Shown here: in pieces, positions 55,955 to 64,000 of the stretch | Layout of the letters: every line of letters begins with the position of its first letter | How positions within the stretch are numbered: position 1 is the stretch's first letter | Source: Rhizobium sp. 32-5/1 | GTDB lineage: Bacteria > Pseudomonadota > Alphaproteobacteria > Rhizobiales > Rhizobiaceae | Assembly: GCF_029537235.1 (NCBI RefSeq) | Contig: NZ_CP120638.1 | Coordinates: 3,474,501-3,538,500 of the forward strand | Direction of reading: 5' to 3' | DNA length: 64,000 nt | Program-made: the position numbers and the translations under genes | Notes under the pieces: model-generated | The model's database searches: none | The model's input: only the letters and a program-made list of their open reading frames with translations | Told to the model about the DNA's origin: nothing

Positions 55955-56671
55955 ATGCAGGTACCTGCTCCCCAGTTGATGATCTTCGATTGCGATGGGG
56001 TTTTGGTCGATAGCGAACCCTTGTCCGTCGAGGTGCTGGTGCGGGTTTTGCACAATGCCGGCGTCGAAATGGACGCCGAAGAGGCCTATGCCCGGTTTCT
56101 TGGCAAGAGCCTCAAGACCATGTCCGACATTCTCCATGAGGATTATGGGCTGGCGGTCGATGACCGGTTCCTGGAAGAGATGCGGCTTGATCTCTACCGG
56201 CGGTTTCGCTCGGAACTCCAGGCGGTCGATGGGATCGCAGAGGCGCTTGACGGGCTCGATATCCCGCGCTGTGTCGCCTCGTCCAGCCAGATGGAGCGCA
56301 TCCGGCTCTCGCTGACGATCACGGGCCTGATCGATCGGCTGGAGCCGCATCTGTTCAGCGCGTCGATGGTTTCCAGAGGCAAGCCGGCGCCGGATCTGTT
56401 CCTCCATGCTGCCGCGCAGATGGGGGTTCCGGCTGAAAACTGCATCGTCGTCGAGGACAGCCCGGCCGGTATTGAGGCGGCCAAGGCCGCCGGCATGCGC
56501 GTCTTTGCCTTTGCCGGCGCGTCGCATGCGCGCTCCGAGCGCCACAAGGCGGCTTTGTTGCAGCTTGAGCCGGATGTGCTGTTTGACGATATGCGGGAAT
56601 TGATACACTTTATCAGGCAAGTACAAAAGGGCGGGGTCCGACAAGACCAAAGGGACGGGAACATTCTTTAA
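55955..56671 (+). CDS. HAD-superfamily sugar-phosphatase-like hydrolase
   Basis: About 238 aa from ATG 55955 (TTG 55946 is the alternative). HAD subfamily IA: motif I IFDCDGVLVDSEPL, motif II CVASSSQMERIRL, motif III KPAPDLFLHAA and motif IV CIVVEDSPAGIEAAKAAGM. Members dephosphorylate sugar or polyol phosphates. In rhizobial polyol operons a gene of this kind stands between mtlK and the kinase gene; it may remove stray phosphorylated polyols. Its stop overlaps the kinase ATG (TAATG). Confidence 0.85.
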   Translation: MQVPAPQLMIFDCDGVLVDSEPLSVEVLVRVLHNAGVEMDAEEAYARFLGKSLKTMSDILHEDYGLAVDDRFLEEMRLDLYRRFRSELQAVDGIAEALDGLDIPRCVASSSQMERIRLSLTITGLIDRLEPHLFSASMVSRGKPAPDLFLHAAAQMGVPAENCIVVEDSPAGIEAAKAAGMRVFAFAGASHARSERHKAALLQLEPDVLFDDMRELIHFIRQVQKGGVRQDQRDGNIL

Positions 56672-58253
56672 TGCGCGATTTGGTCGTGGCGGTCGACATC
56701 GGGACAGGCAGCGCGCGGGCCGGTATTTTCAACGGGCAGGGCATGCTTCTGGCAAGGGCGGATTATCCGATCGCCATGAACCGGCCGGAAGAAAATCACG
56801 CTGAACATGATTCCGAAAATATCTGGTCGGCCGCCTGCATCGCCGTGAAGACGGCGCGCGCCAAGGCAGGCGTCGAGGCATCCTCCATTGCCGCCATCGG
56901 TTTCGATGCGACCTGCTCGCTCGTCCTTCGTGATGCGGACGGGGCGCCACTTTCAGTGAACCGCAACGGCGATCCGCGCTGGGACACGATCGTCTGGCTC
57001 GATCATCGTGCGCTCGACCAGGCCGATTTCTGCACGGCGACAAAACACCCGGTGCTCGATCACTCCGGCCGTGTCATGTCGCCGGAGATGGAAATGCCCA
57101 AGCTCATGTGGTTGAAGCAGAACATGCCAGAGCAGTGGGCCAAGGCTGGATACTTCTTCGATCTTGCCGACTTTATGTCGTGGCGGGCCACAGGCAATGC
57201 CGCGCGCTCGCGCTGCACCTTGACCGCGAAGTGGAACTACCTCTCGCACAAAACGCAGGCGTGGCAACGCGATTTTTGGAAGCAATCGGTCTTTCCGATC
57301 TTCTGGAGCGCGGCAATCTTCCGGATGAAACACTGGCCGTCGGTTCGTCGACGGGGCGGCTCACGCCGGAAGCGGCTCTTGAGCTCGGCCTTGACGATGG
57401 GTGCGAGGTGGCAACCGGCGTGATCGACGCCTATGCCGGTGCGATCGGGGCTTTGGGGGCCTTTGCCGGGCAGCCGGAGAAACTGGAGCGTCAACTGGCG
57501 CTGATTGCCGGGACGTCGAGCTGCATCGTGGCCTTCTCCAAGCAGATGAAGCCGGGCTTCGGCATGTGGGGTCCGTATTTCGAGGCGGTTCTGGGCGATA
57601 GCTGGTTGATCGAGGGCGGGCAGTCGGCAACCGGCGCTCTGCTCGATCATATCGTTCGCAATCATAGCGCCGGCAGCGAGCCGGACGCCGAGGTCCATGG
57701 CGCGATCGTCAAACGCATTCAGGAGTTGCGGTTGGTACAGGGTGCGGATTTCGCCCGGCGGCTGCATGTGTTGCCCGATTTTCACGGCAATCGTTCGCCG
57801 CTTGCCGATCCGCATGCGCTCGGTGTGGTCAGCGGATTGACGCTCGATGCGTCCTTCGACGATCTCTGCCGGCTATATTGGCGGACCTGCGTTTCGATCG
57901 CCCTCGGCATCCGGCATATTCTGGAAATGATGAAGAAGGCGGGTTACGACCTCGACACGCTTCACGTCACCGGGGGCCATGTCCGCAACCCGTTGCTGAT
58001 GGAACTCTACAGTGATGCCACCGGCTGCCGGGTCGTGGTGCCGGAAACGAACGACGCGGTCCTGCTTGGCACCGCTATGATTTCCGCTGTTGCCGGAGGG
58101 CTCTATCCGAATCTCGGCGCCGCTGGCCAGGCGATGTATCCGGGTGGTCACGAGCGTCAGCCGAACCCGGAAAAGCGGGCGGGATACGACCGGGATTACC
58201 GGAAGTTCCTCATGCTTCACCGTCATCGTGCGGAGCTTGAAGCGGCGGTTTAG
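56671..58253 (+). CDS. FGGY-family pentulose kinase (D-ribulokinase-like), apparent frameshift
   Basis: 527 aa after one T is added to the TTTTT run 57273-57277, restoring AWQRDFLEAIGLSDLLERG. FGGY fold: N-terminal VVAVDIGTGSARAGIF, IGFDATCSLVLRDADG, VWLDHRALDQADF and SPEMEMPKLMWLK; C-terminal AGTSSCIVAFSK, EGGQSATGALLDHIV and VTGGHVRNPLLMEL. These match the pentulose-kinase subgroup that includes D-ribulokinases better than xylulokinase XylB. It would phosphorylate the ketopentose formed by the operon's dehydrogenases. Last gene of the polyol operon. Confidence 0.87.
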
Positions 58254-58437
58254 CGGATTGCAGCTGACAGGTTTTAGCCGGCGTAAAATTGTTTCAAAAA
58301 ATATCGCACCTGCCGGAACTTATTTTCCGAGCGTCCGTTTATGTGATGTCCGGACAATGGTTTGCATCGCCCCCAATGCGAACCGGTAAAAATTCCGGTT
58401 TCCGACTCACACGCCCCCTCGGTGAGTTGTTGATATC

Positions 58438-58469
58438 AGCCAGTGCCTTCCCCCGGCACTGGCTGTTTT
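58438..58469 (+). terminator. Terminator after the polyol operon
   Basis: AGCCAGTGCC (58438-58447), loop TTCCCCC, GGCACTGGCT (58455-58464), then GTTTTC. Perfect 10-bp stem, 185 bases after the kinase stop. The rest of the 58254-58527 gap shows nothing else I can name. Confidence 0.85.
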
Positions 58470-58527
58470 CATTTCGGCCTTCAGGAAAAGACAGCGCCGG
58501 TAGATTCACCCTTAAGGCGCGTCCACT

Positions 58528-59565
58528 CTATTCTTCGATGCGGGTGATAATCTCGTATTCGCGGACCGGTACGGTCAGATGGTATTCAATCCGATCGCCT
58601 GTTGTCGTGTACCTCGCCTTGCCGCCAATGGCGATCGGAACCACCCGTTCGAGTACTGTGCGCGCGAAAGTATGTTCATCTGCTTTCGACGTCGTGATGC
58701 TCGCTGGCAAATGCTCGATCCACGCCAGCTCAATGGCTTTCTGTTCGTTGAAGATCGTCTCGAAACAATTCACCGTTAGAGAATTGACGCCGGCCGATAT
58801 GGCGCCATGGGATGCGGAATTGACAATCAGTTCGTGCAGGGCGAGGCCGATATGCAGTGTTGCATTTGGCGACAGGTGCGCATTAATCCCGGTAACGGCA
58901 ATGGGGTTTGCTGTGTTTGGCCAATAGGAATTGAACTGGCGTTCGGCGAGTTCGAACAAGTATGCGCCGCGCCAGCTTGAATCCGTGACAAGATCCTGTG
59001 AGTAAGAAAGCGATTGGATGCGACCGCGGAAGGTCGTGAGGAAGCCATCAAGGGACAACGCCTGCCGGGCTGTTTGGGTTGCGATACCCTGAATAATAGC
59101 CAGCAGGTTCTTCGAGCGATGGCTGAGTTCGCGAAGGAGCGTCTTGAGAATGCGCTCGCGGTGCAGAGTATCCGAAATGTCGGTGATGACAGTCAGCAAA
59201 CCGCCACCATCCGCAGGCAAAACAGGCTCGATCTCGATACGATAGGTGACGAGGCCGCTACTGGACTGGATCTCGACTTCCGTGGTGACCGATTGCTGAT
59301 CCTGCAGTACCGCGCGTTTGAGTTCAGTCAAGCGCACGTCATTATCGCCGCCGAAAAGATCTCCGTTCTCTGGAAACAGGGTTCCGGCCTGGTGCAGACG
59401 AACCGGGAGATTGGCGAATAACATGACCTTCAGATCAGTGGATTGATGGATGAAGCCGACACCTGTCTTCTTCAGCGCCATTTCCATCAAAACCGCCGCT
59501 CGGTGGGAGCTGCTCTTGATCTGCTCCGGTTTTCCTGCCGTGGTCACGCGATACTTTCCCGTCAA
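58528..59565 (-). CDS. HWE-family sensor histidine kinase downstream of phyR
   Basis: 345 aa. Residues about 20-130 form a PAS-like sensory domain (EMALKKTGVGFIHQSTDLKV, with EIQSSSGLVTYRIEIEPV). The kinase core has the phospho-acceptor LLRELSHRSKNLLAIIQG (His near 150), an N-box LALHELIVNSASHGAIS and the WxE signature LAWIEHLP, typical of HWE kinases rather than classical HisKA. It lies 153 bases downstream of phyR on the same strand and is the likely PhyR phospho-donor in the general stress response. GTG/TTG start choice is uncertain; the conserved part is safe. Confidence 0.85.
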   Translation of the reverse strand: MTGKYRVTTAGKPEQIKSSSHRAAVLMEMALKKTGVGFIHQSTDLKVMLFANLPVRLHQAGTLFPENGDLFGGDNDVRLTELKRAVLQDQQSVTTEVEIQSSSGLVTYRIEIEPVLPADGGGLLTVITDISDTLHRERILKTLLRELSHRSKNLLAIIQGIATQTARQALSLDGFLTTFRGRIQSLSYSQDLVTDSSWRGAYLFELAERQFNSYWPNTANPIAVTGINAHLSPNATLHIGLALHELIVNSASHGAISAGVNSLTVNCFETIFNEQKAIELAWIEHLPASITTSKADEHTFARTVLERVVPIAIGGKARYTTTGDRIEYHLTVPVREYEIITRIEE

Positions 59566-59674
59566 AGGTTTGGATTGTTCTCGTGGGGCGCTGATGCCAT
59601 GAGCAACAATCGGCTGCTCTCACTTCATGGTGAACGGGGCCAGACGTTGTCGGTTTCATATTGGTCGCTACCGG

Positions 59675-59700
59675 GGTGTCGCTGCGATCACAGCGACACC
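59675..59700. other. Hairpin between phyR and its downstream kinase
   Basis: GGTGTCGCTG (59675-59684), loop CGATCA, CAGCGACACC (59691-59700): a perfect 10-bp stem. On the phyR (minus) strand no T-tail follows, so it may be an mRNA stability element rather than a terminator. Confidence 0.55.
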
Positions 59701-59718
59701 TGCATTTTCACCTGGAGG

Positions 59719-60513
59719 TCAGGCTGCAGCCTTGGTCGTTTCGTTAAAGAACAATGCCTGGCTTATCAAAGCCTTCACCATGTCGGGATTGAAGGGTTTA
59801 GTTACCAGAAATGTTGGCTCCGGACGCTCCCCGGTCAAGAGGCGTTCAGGGAAGGCGGTGATGAATATCACGGGTATCGCGGAGGTCTTGAGAATATCGT
59901 TGACGGCGTCGATACCCGAGCTTCCGTCGGCCAGCTGGATGTCGGCGAGAACCATTCTCGGGCGTGTGGATTTGAATAGCGCTACCGCTTCCGCACGGGT
60001 TCTGGCAATTCCCGTCACGCGATGGCCCAGGCTTTCGACCATCTGCTCTATATCGATCGCGATCAACGGCTCGTCTTCGATGATCATGATGTCGGTTGCG
60101 ACCTGACGCGAAATTTCCTCGGATGCCCGTTCAAGTAACTGCAGCATTGCGGGTTCATCCAGATCCAGAACCTCTCCAGCCTCAGAAGGACGGAAACCTT
60201 CAACGGAAACCAGCAGGAAGGCTTGTCGCGCCAGCGGCGAAACCGACGCGAGATTGATCGAGGCGCGCTTTTCCCAAGCAAAAGGCGATACAGGTTCGGG
60301 GATAAGCACTGAGGACGAGCCAAACAACTTGGTATAGAGCTGAAACAGTGCAACCCTGTCATTGCTCGCTTCAGGAAAGATTGAAACGTCTGCGATCAAT
60401 GCCTCGAGCACGGCGGCAACATAGGCATCACCAGACGTCTGAGAACCCGTCAAAGCACGGGAATACCGGCGCAGATAAGGCAGAAACGGCGCGATCCGGT
60501 TGGACAGTGACAT
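59719..60513 (-). CDS. phyR: General stress response regulator PhyR
   Basis: 264 aa. Residues 1-130 form the sigma-factor-like domain (PFLPYLRRYSRALTGSQTSG, then SPLARQAFLLVSVEGFRPSE), which mimics EcfG. Residues about 140-255 are a receiver with IMIIEDEPLIAIDIE, the phospho-acceptor Asp in MVLADIQLADGSSGID and the Lys in FLVTKPFNPD. When phosphorylated it binds NepR and frees the sigma factor EcfG. It is divergent from nepR-ecfG, the standard arrangement. Confidence 0.96.
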   Translation of the reverse strand: MSLSNRIAPFLPYLRRYSRALTGSQTSGDAYVAAVLEALIADVSIFPEASNDRVALFQLYTKLFGSSSVLIPEPVSPFAWEKRASINLASVSPLARQAFLLVSVEGFRPSEAGEVLDLDEPAMLQLLERASEEISRQVATDIMIIEDEPLIAIDIEQMVESLGHRVTGIARTRAEAVALFKSTRPRMVLADIQLADGSSGIDAVNDILKTSAIPVIFITAFPERLLTGERPEPTFLVTKPFNPDMVKALISQALFFNETTKAAA

Positions 60514-60578
60514 AAATGAACTCCCTCAAGCAGGCCAATAGGTATGACCCTCACCCGGCGGAAACGCGCGAAAAAAAA

Positions 60579-60595
60579 GGTTCCTTGCTTGGAAC
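60579..60595. promoter_or_regulatory. Back-to-back GGAAC elements between phyR and nepR
   Basis: GGTTCC-TTGCTT-GGAAC places one GGAAC on each strand, pointing outward toward phyR and nepR. GGAAC is the -35 element of EcfG-dependent promoters. On the minus strand GCGCGTTT follows at a spacing that is short as written but includes an A8 run that may be miscounted; on the plus strand no good CGTT is visible at 16-18 bases. Confidence 0.5.
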
Positions 60596-60650
60596 AAATT
60601 TTTCACCTGTGCATTATCTGGAAATGAATGACCAAAGGTAGCGAATATCT

Positions 60651-60848
60651 ATGAACCACAAAACAGGGGCAAAGCGTGGGCCGGTTAAGTCGGTGGGCGC
60701 TGACGATCCAAACGGACAGATTGCAACAAAATTGAGAGCACTTTACCTTTCTGTCCAAGAAGAGGCAATTCCTGATCGATTCTTGGATCTTCTCGAGCAG
60801 CTTGACGCGGTCGAGAAGCAGGCGTCGGCTGCGGGTGCGACCGAATGA
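60651..60848 (+). CDS. nepR: Anti-sigma factor NepR
   Basis: 65 aa. The two conserved helices are NGQIATKLRALYLSVQEEAI and PDRFLDLLEQLDAVEK, with the family motif LRALYLSVQEE-x-IPDRF. It sequesters EcfG until phosphorylated PhyR takes it over. The stop overlaps the ecfG ATG (ATGA), coupling antagonist and sigma factor. Confidence 0.94.
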   Translation: MNHKTGAKRGPVKSVGADDPNGQIATKLRALYLSVQEEAIPDRFLDLLEQLDAVEKQASAAGATE

Positions 60849-61411
60849 GTAGTGCAGAGAAGTCTGAGGAACCGAGCTTCAAGCGTGAAATGCTGGCGGC
60901 TTTGCCAAGTCTAAGAGCTTTTGCCATGTCGTTGATCGGTCGGCATGATCGGGCAGACGACCTCGTCCAGGACACCATCATGAAGGCCTGGGCGAAGCAG
61001 GACCATTTCGAGATGGGCACCAATATGAAGGCTTGGTTGTTCACCATCCTGCGCAACGAACTTTATAGCCAGATGCGCAAGCGTGGCCGGGAGGTTCAGG
61101 ACAGCGATGGTTATTTCACGGAGTCGCTGGCGCAGCATCCGGCGCAATACGGATCGCTCGACCTTCAAGATTTCAAGCGAGCACTCGACCAGTTGCCGCC
61201 TGATCAACGCGAAGCGATAATCTTAGTGGGGGCGTCCGGTTTCTCTTATGACGAAGCTGCGGAGATTTGCGGTTGTGCACTGGGCACGATAAAAAGCCGA
61301 GTCAATCGCGCACGCCAGCGTCTTCAGGATATCCTGCAGGTAACCGGAGAGAATGAATACGGGCCGGATGCGACATCTGCGCCACTGACATCCAGAGCCT
61401 TTGCCTCCTGA
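60845..61411 (+). CDS. ecfG: General stress ECF sigma factor EcfG (RpoE-like, ECF15)
   Basis: 188 aa. Sigma region 2 is seen in FAMSLIGRHDRADDLVQDTI and MKAWAKQDHFEMGTNMKAW; region 4 in LPPDQREAIILVGASGFSY and EICGCALGTIKSRVNRARQR. The region between reads LYSQMRKRGREVQD, normal for ECF15. It directs RNA polymerase to GGAAC-type promoters in stress and starvation. ATG 60845 overlaps the nepR stop. Confidence 0.95.
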   Translation: MSSAEKSEEPSFKREMLAALPSLRAFAMSLIGRHDRADDLVQDTIMKAWAKQDHFEMGTNMKAWLFTILRNELYSQMRKRGREVQDSDGYFTESLAQHPAQYGSLDLQDFKRALDQLPPDQREAIILVGASGFSYDEAAEICGCALGTIKSRVNRARQRLQDILQVTGENEYGPDATSAPLTSRAFAS

Positions 61412-61598
61412 CGCCGGGAGAGGAAGGCTTTGGCGTTGCGCGGGCCGTACTCATTCGTAGAGGCTCCGATGTGTCTGGCAGCGCGTTCAGTTGGTCCATT
61501 GAGCGCGCCGACATGCGAAATCTGGCGGAACGTCCGGATTTGGTACAATACAGACCGTTAGCCGTCGCGAACATGCGGGCTTACGGGGTTGGGGATTG

Positions 61599-63101
61599 AT
61601 GAACGAGTCACTATTGGAATTGCCGGCAAGCGTGACGGAAAGTCTTGTTTCGCGCGAGCGTCTCGAGGTGCTACAGTCCGTGGCACCGGATATGCGCGTG
61701 CTCGATGCGGAATTCGATACCATCACACAGATCGCCGCCGATTTGTTCCGGGCTCCCGTCGCACTTGTCAGCCTGCTTGACCCACATACGCAGTGGTTCA
61801 AGGCCCGTGTCGGGACTGAGGAAACGCATGCATCGTCGCTGGAATCGTTTTGCGCGCATACAATTGCTGACTCCCACGGCGCTCTTGTTGTTTCCGATGC
61901 TTCGGCCGATCCGCGATTTGCAAATCAGCCACGCGTTTCTGGTGCGCCTTTCCTCCGCTTCTATGCCGGCGTGCCTGTCTTCATTGAGGATCAGCCGATC
62001 GGCACCGTATGTGTATTCGACATTGTCGCCCGACCGCAGACCGATCCGAAACTGGTCGAGCAGCTGCATCGGCTATCTGCGCTAGCCTCATCGCTTTTCA
62101 AGCTCAAGGATGAGGCGCGCAAACGTGCGCTGAAGGAGGTCGCCTTGTCCCGGGATAGCCGCCGTCACGCCATGGCCCTTGATGCGGCTAATGTAGGCAG
62201 CTGGTTGTGGGATATTCGCACCGGCAATGTTTCCGGAAATGGTGCTATGCTGCGCTTGTTCGATCTGCCGACGACCGGAGCCCAGTTGCGGGCCCGCGAC
62301 ATTTTTCTCTTATTCATCCTGAGGATCGCACCAAGACGCTTGAAAAACTCCGTACTGCCATGGCGGCGGATGAGGAGTATGACGGCCTCTTTCGCGTTAA
62401 GTCGACAGATCGATGGATATTGGGGCGTGGCCGCGTCCACGAGAGGATTCGAGCGGCAGGCCGACGGTGTTCCTCGGCATCAACCTTGACGTGACCGATG
62501 AACAATCGTCCATGCAGAGGACGCGCCTGCTCTTGCGGGAGCTGAACCATAGGGTCAAGAACACGCTTGCAATGTTGCAGTCCCTAGCCAGGCAGACATT
62601 ACGTCAGACCAGTGATCCTCAACAATTCATGAAGGCATTTGCCGGACGGCTTCAGGCAATCTCTGAGGCCCACGGTCTGTTGTCGGATCACGAATGGGGC
62701 GAAATTCGCCTTTCGGCGCTGTTTTCCAAACAGATCTCCCTTATGTTCGCGACTACGCCGCACAGGTGGAAATCCATAAGGACGAGATTTCGCTTGGACC
62801 GGACCAGGCCGTCGGCCTTGGGCTTGTTCTCCATGAATTGGCAACGAACGCTGCCAAGTACGGTGCGCTCAGCACGCCGCGCGGAAAGATCATATTGACG
62901 GCGAGAAGCATGAGGGAAGAGACGGGACCGGTTCTGCACCTGACATGGACGGAAGTAAACGGTCCGCCCGTGCAGCCACCGGAGCGGCGGGGCTTCGGCT
63001 CCATCCTGATCGAGCGCAGTCTCGACAAGGTTCTCGGCAGTTCAGTCAAGGTGGAATATTTGCCGGCAGGCCTTACAGCAATCGTCCGTTTGCCGCTGTA
63101 G
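61599..63101 (+). CDS. GAF-PAS-HWE sensor histidine kinase, three apparent frameshifts
   Basis: 501 aa after one base is added at each of TTTTT 62302-62306 (restoring LRARDIFSLIHPEDRTKTL), GG 62445-62446 (RVHERDSSGRPTVFLGIN) and CCC 62738-62740 (FSKQISPYVRDYAAQVEIH). Domains: GAF (about 25-170; APVALVSLLDPHTQWFKAR and FYAGVPVFIEDQPIGTVC), PAS (about 195-310), and an HWE kinase with LLRELNHRVKNTLAMLQS, the N-box LVLHELATNAAKYGALS and the WxE signature LTWTEVNGPP. It lies 187 bases after ecfG and is a second candidate sensor for the PhyR pathway. ATG 61599 follows GGTTGGGG; TTG 61596 overlaps it. Confidence 0.85.
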
Positions 63102-63113
63102 AGCAAGGATTGT

Positions 63114-63539
63114 TCAATCGTCGTGGCGGGATTTTCGTGTAAATCCGAGAAGCGCGCCGATACCGACTGCCAGGCCTGCCGCAAGCAGCGGCTGCTTGCG
63201 GAATAGCGTCATTGACGCTGCAACCGCTATATTGGCCTGCGCTATCGAGCGGCGCCGACGTTCTGCGGCAAGGCGTGCATCACGTGCACTTAGCGCAAGC
63301 ATGACGCCCATGATGATCAGGCCGATAAAGAGCGAAACAACTGCAAGGATCATTGTCGCCTGGAGCGGCGTGTAAATCGTGCTGAGATAGAGCGCTCCGG
63401 CAACCAGCGCAAAAACATAGGCGGTCGCGAAAAATATGGCTGCGAAAGCCGAAAGGGCGGCATTGCGTTTATATCGCGAGACGGTGTGCCCGATATCGCT
63501 GACAAGCAGAGCAGAAACCAATGCACCCAACGAACCCAT
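63114..63539 (-). CDS. Uncharacterised membrane protein near the general stress locus
   Basis: 141 aa with two membrane segments in the middle (about residues 27-53 and 60-83) and an amphipathic basic stretch (RDARLAAERRRRSIAQ), then a hydrophobic C-terminus LLAAGLAVGIGALLGFTRK. The architecture recalls small holin-X/DUF1469-like membrane proteins that often accompany DUF883 genes, here found just upstream. CAGGAGAAAA precedes the ATG. Function unknown. Confidence 0.65.
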   Translation of the reverse strand: MGSLGALVSALLVSDIGHTVSRYKRNAALSAFAAIFFATAYVFALVAGALYLSTIYTPLQATMILAVVSLFIGLIIMGVMLALSARDARLAAERRRRSIAQANIAVAASMTLFRKQPLLAAGLAVGIGALLGFTRKSRHDD

Positions 63540-63665
63540 CCATTTTTCTCCTGAACGCTTGTGCCAAAGATATCCGCATTCTGACGGTCCCTCGACACTT
63601 GATCAAATGCGGACCAAAAACGAAGCGGCGGCACCCGCGTTGACGGCGCCGGCCTTCAAGCCATG

Positions 63666-64000
63666 TTAACGACGCAACAGCGAAGCAATAACAACACCGA
63701 CAAGGGCTGCAGCGCCCAGCGTTGCCAGCGGATGTTCCTTGACAGTGTGGCGCACCTGCTTTTCGGTGCTTGCATAGCGTGCACGCAGGTCCGACAGCAT
63801 CTGTTCGCCGTTGCTCAGAAGGTCGTGCAGGCCGGCTTCAGCCTGATCGCGCACATCGTGAGCACGGGAGCGAACATCGGACGAAGCTTCGGCGCTACGC
63901 TTCGACATAAGTTTGGTCAGCGCTGCAATATCGTGACGGATTTCGCTGATCTGATCTTCAACCGGGGCGTTGAGAAAACCGCTGTGCTTCTTGCGCGAGC
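63666..64000 (-). CDS. DUF883/ElaB-YqjD-like membrane-anchored protein, 5' end outside window
   Basis: The frame is open to the right edge (visible start HSGFLNAPVEDQISEIRHDI), so at least 110 residues are seen and the true start lies beyond 64000 or at an internal ATG such as 63908. A long amphipathic helix (AEAGLHDLLSNGEQMLSDLR) is followed by a single C-terminal membrane segment (KEHPLATLGAAALVGVVIAS) and a basic end LLRR. This is the layout of ElaB/YqjD (DUF883) proteins, which are stationary-phase, sigma-S-like-controlled, membrane-attached and can bind ribosomes in E. coli. Position beside EcfG would fit general stress control. Confidence 0.8.
   Translation of the reverse strand, partial: SRKKHSGFLNAPVEDQISEIRHDIAALTKLMSKRSAEASSDVRSRAHDVRDQAEAGLHDLLSNGEQMLSDLRARYASTEKQVRHTVKEHPLATLGAAALVGVVIASLLRR

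Noticed and set aside
54773..56650. A 625-codon open frame on the minus strand opposite the mannitol dehydrogenase and HAD genes
   Set aside because: It is a mirror of two well-supported plus-strand genes in a GC-rich genome and shows no family motif.
56671..58253. Naming the FGGY kinase xylB
   Set aside because: Its motifs fit the D-ribulokinase-like pentulose kinase subgroup better than xylulokinase.
11872..63101. Calling the frameshifted genes pseudogenes
   Set aside because: Every break is cured by one added base, and the corrected proteins are full length with intact catalytic motifs; error is likelier than decay.
1..64000. tRNA, rRNA, CRISPR arrays, transposases, prophage or replication origin
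   Set aside because: None could be supported anywhere in the window.

Overview
The window looks like a chromosomal or chromid segment of an alphaproteobacterium of the Rhizobiaceae (Rhizobium/Agrobacterium/Ensifer type). The basis is high GC, dense operons, rhizobial RIME-like intergenic palindromes, a PhyR-NepR-EcfG general stress locus, smo/mtl polyol genes, a urt-ure urea locus and a pre/hydantoinase pyrimidine-degradation locus. This is recognition of families by eye; no database was searched.

Layout. 1-8.4 kb: the 3' part of a dimethylglycine/sarcosine-dehydrogenase-like gene, then a branched-chain amino acid ABC transporter (livHMGF, a small membrane protein, livK) ending in a strong terminator. 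8.46-10.1 kb: a MarR regulator divergent from a Tat-signal alpha/beta hydrolase, with three copies of CGATYTAATCG between them. 10.2-14.5 kb (minus strand): a LuxR-type response regulator and a hybrid histidine kinase whose N-terminal half is a complete NCS1 (cytosine/purine/allantoin-type) permease. 14.7-29 kb: urea uptake (urtABCDE) and urease (ureD, A, B, C, E, F, G), interrupted by several non-urease genes: a TerB-like protein, a DUF1272 protein, an AT-rich membrane protein, an LprI-like protein, a GT29-like 'urease accessory' protein, an AbrB/PIN toxin-antitoxin pair and an ABM monooxygenase. 29-33.6 kb: an RND efflux pump and its adaptor. 33.9-38.1 kb: an SsuABC/ThiXYZ-like ABC transporter. 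38.2-48 kb: pyrimidine/hydantoin degradation (preT, preA, hydA, an M20 amidohydrolase, a RutR-like TetR regulator) with a membrane ferredoxin-adenylate cyclase, a cupin, a DUF559 protein and RIME repeats. 48-58.3 kb: a polyol operon (SorC regulator, smoEFGK, smoS, mannitol 2-dehydrogenase, HAD phosphatase, FGGY pentulose kinase). 58.5-63.1 kb: the general stress response (HWE kinase, phyR, nepR, ecfG, second HWE kinase), followed by two small membrane/stress-type genes at the right edge.

Much of the window deals with nitrogen scavenging: amino acids, urea and pyrimidines are imported and stripped to ammonia. The permease-kinase plus LuxR pair, transcribed divergently from urtA across a gap holding a perfect 16-bp palindrome, is the most interesting candidate system: a possible transporter-sensor for urea or a purine/pyrimidine-derived ureide that switches on urea uptake and urease.

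Quality warning. At least sixteen points in thirteen genes need exactly one extra base to restore a family-consistent protein; none needs a base removed. Most lie in runs of identical bases. This pattern is what homopolymer undercalling produces, so these genes are annotated over their full length as CDS with the frameshift stated, not as pseudogenes.
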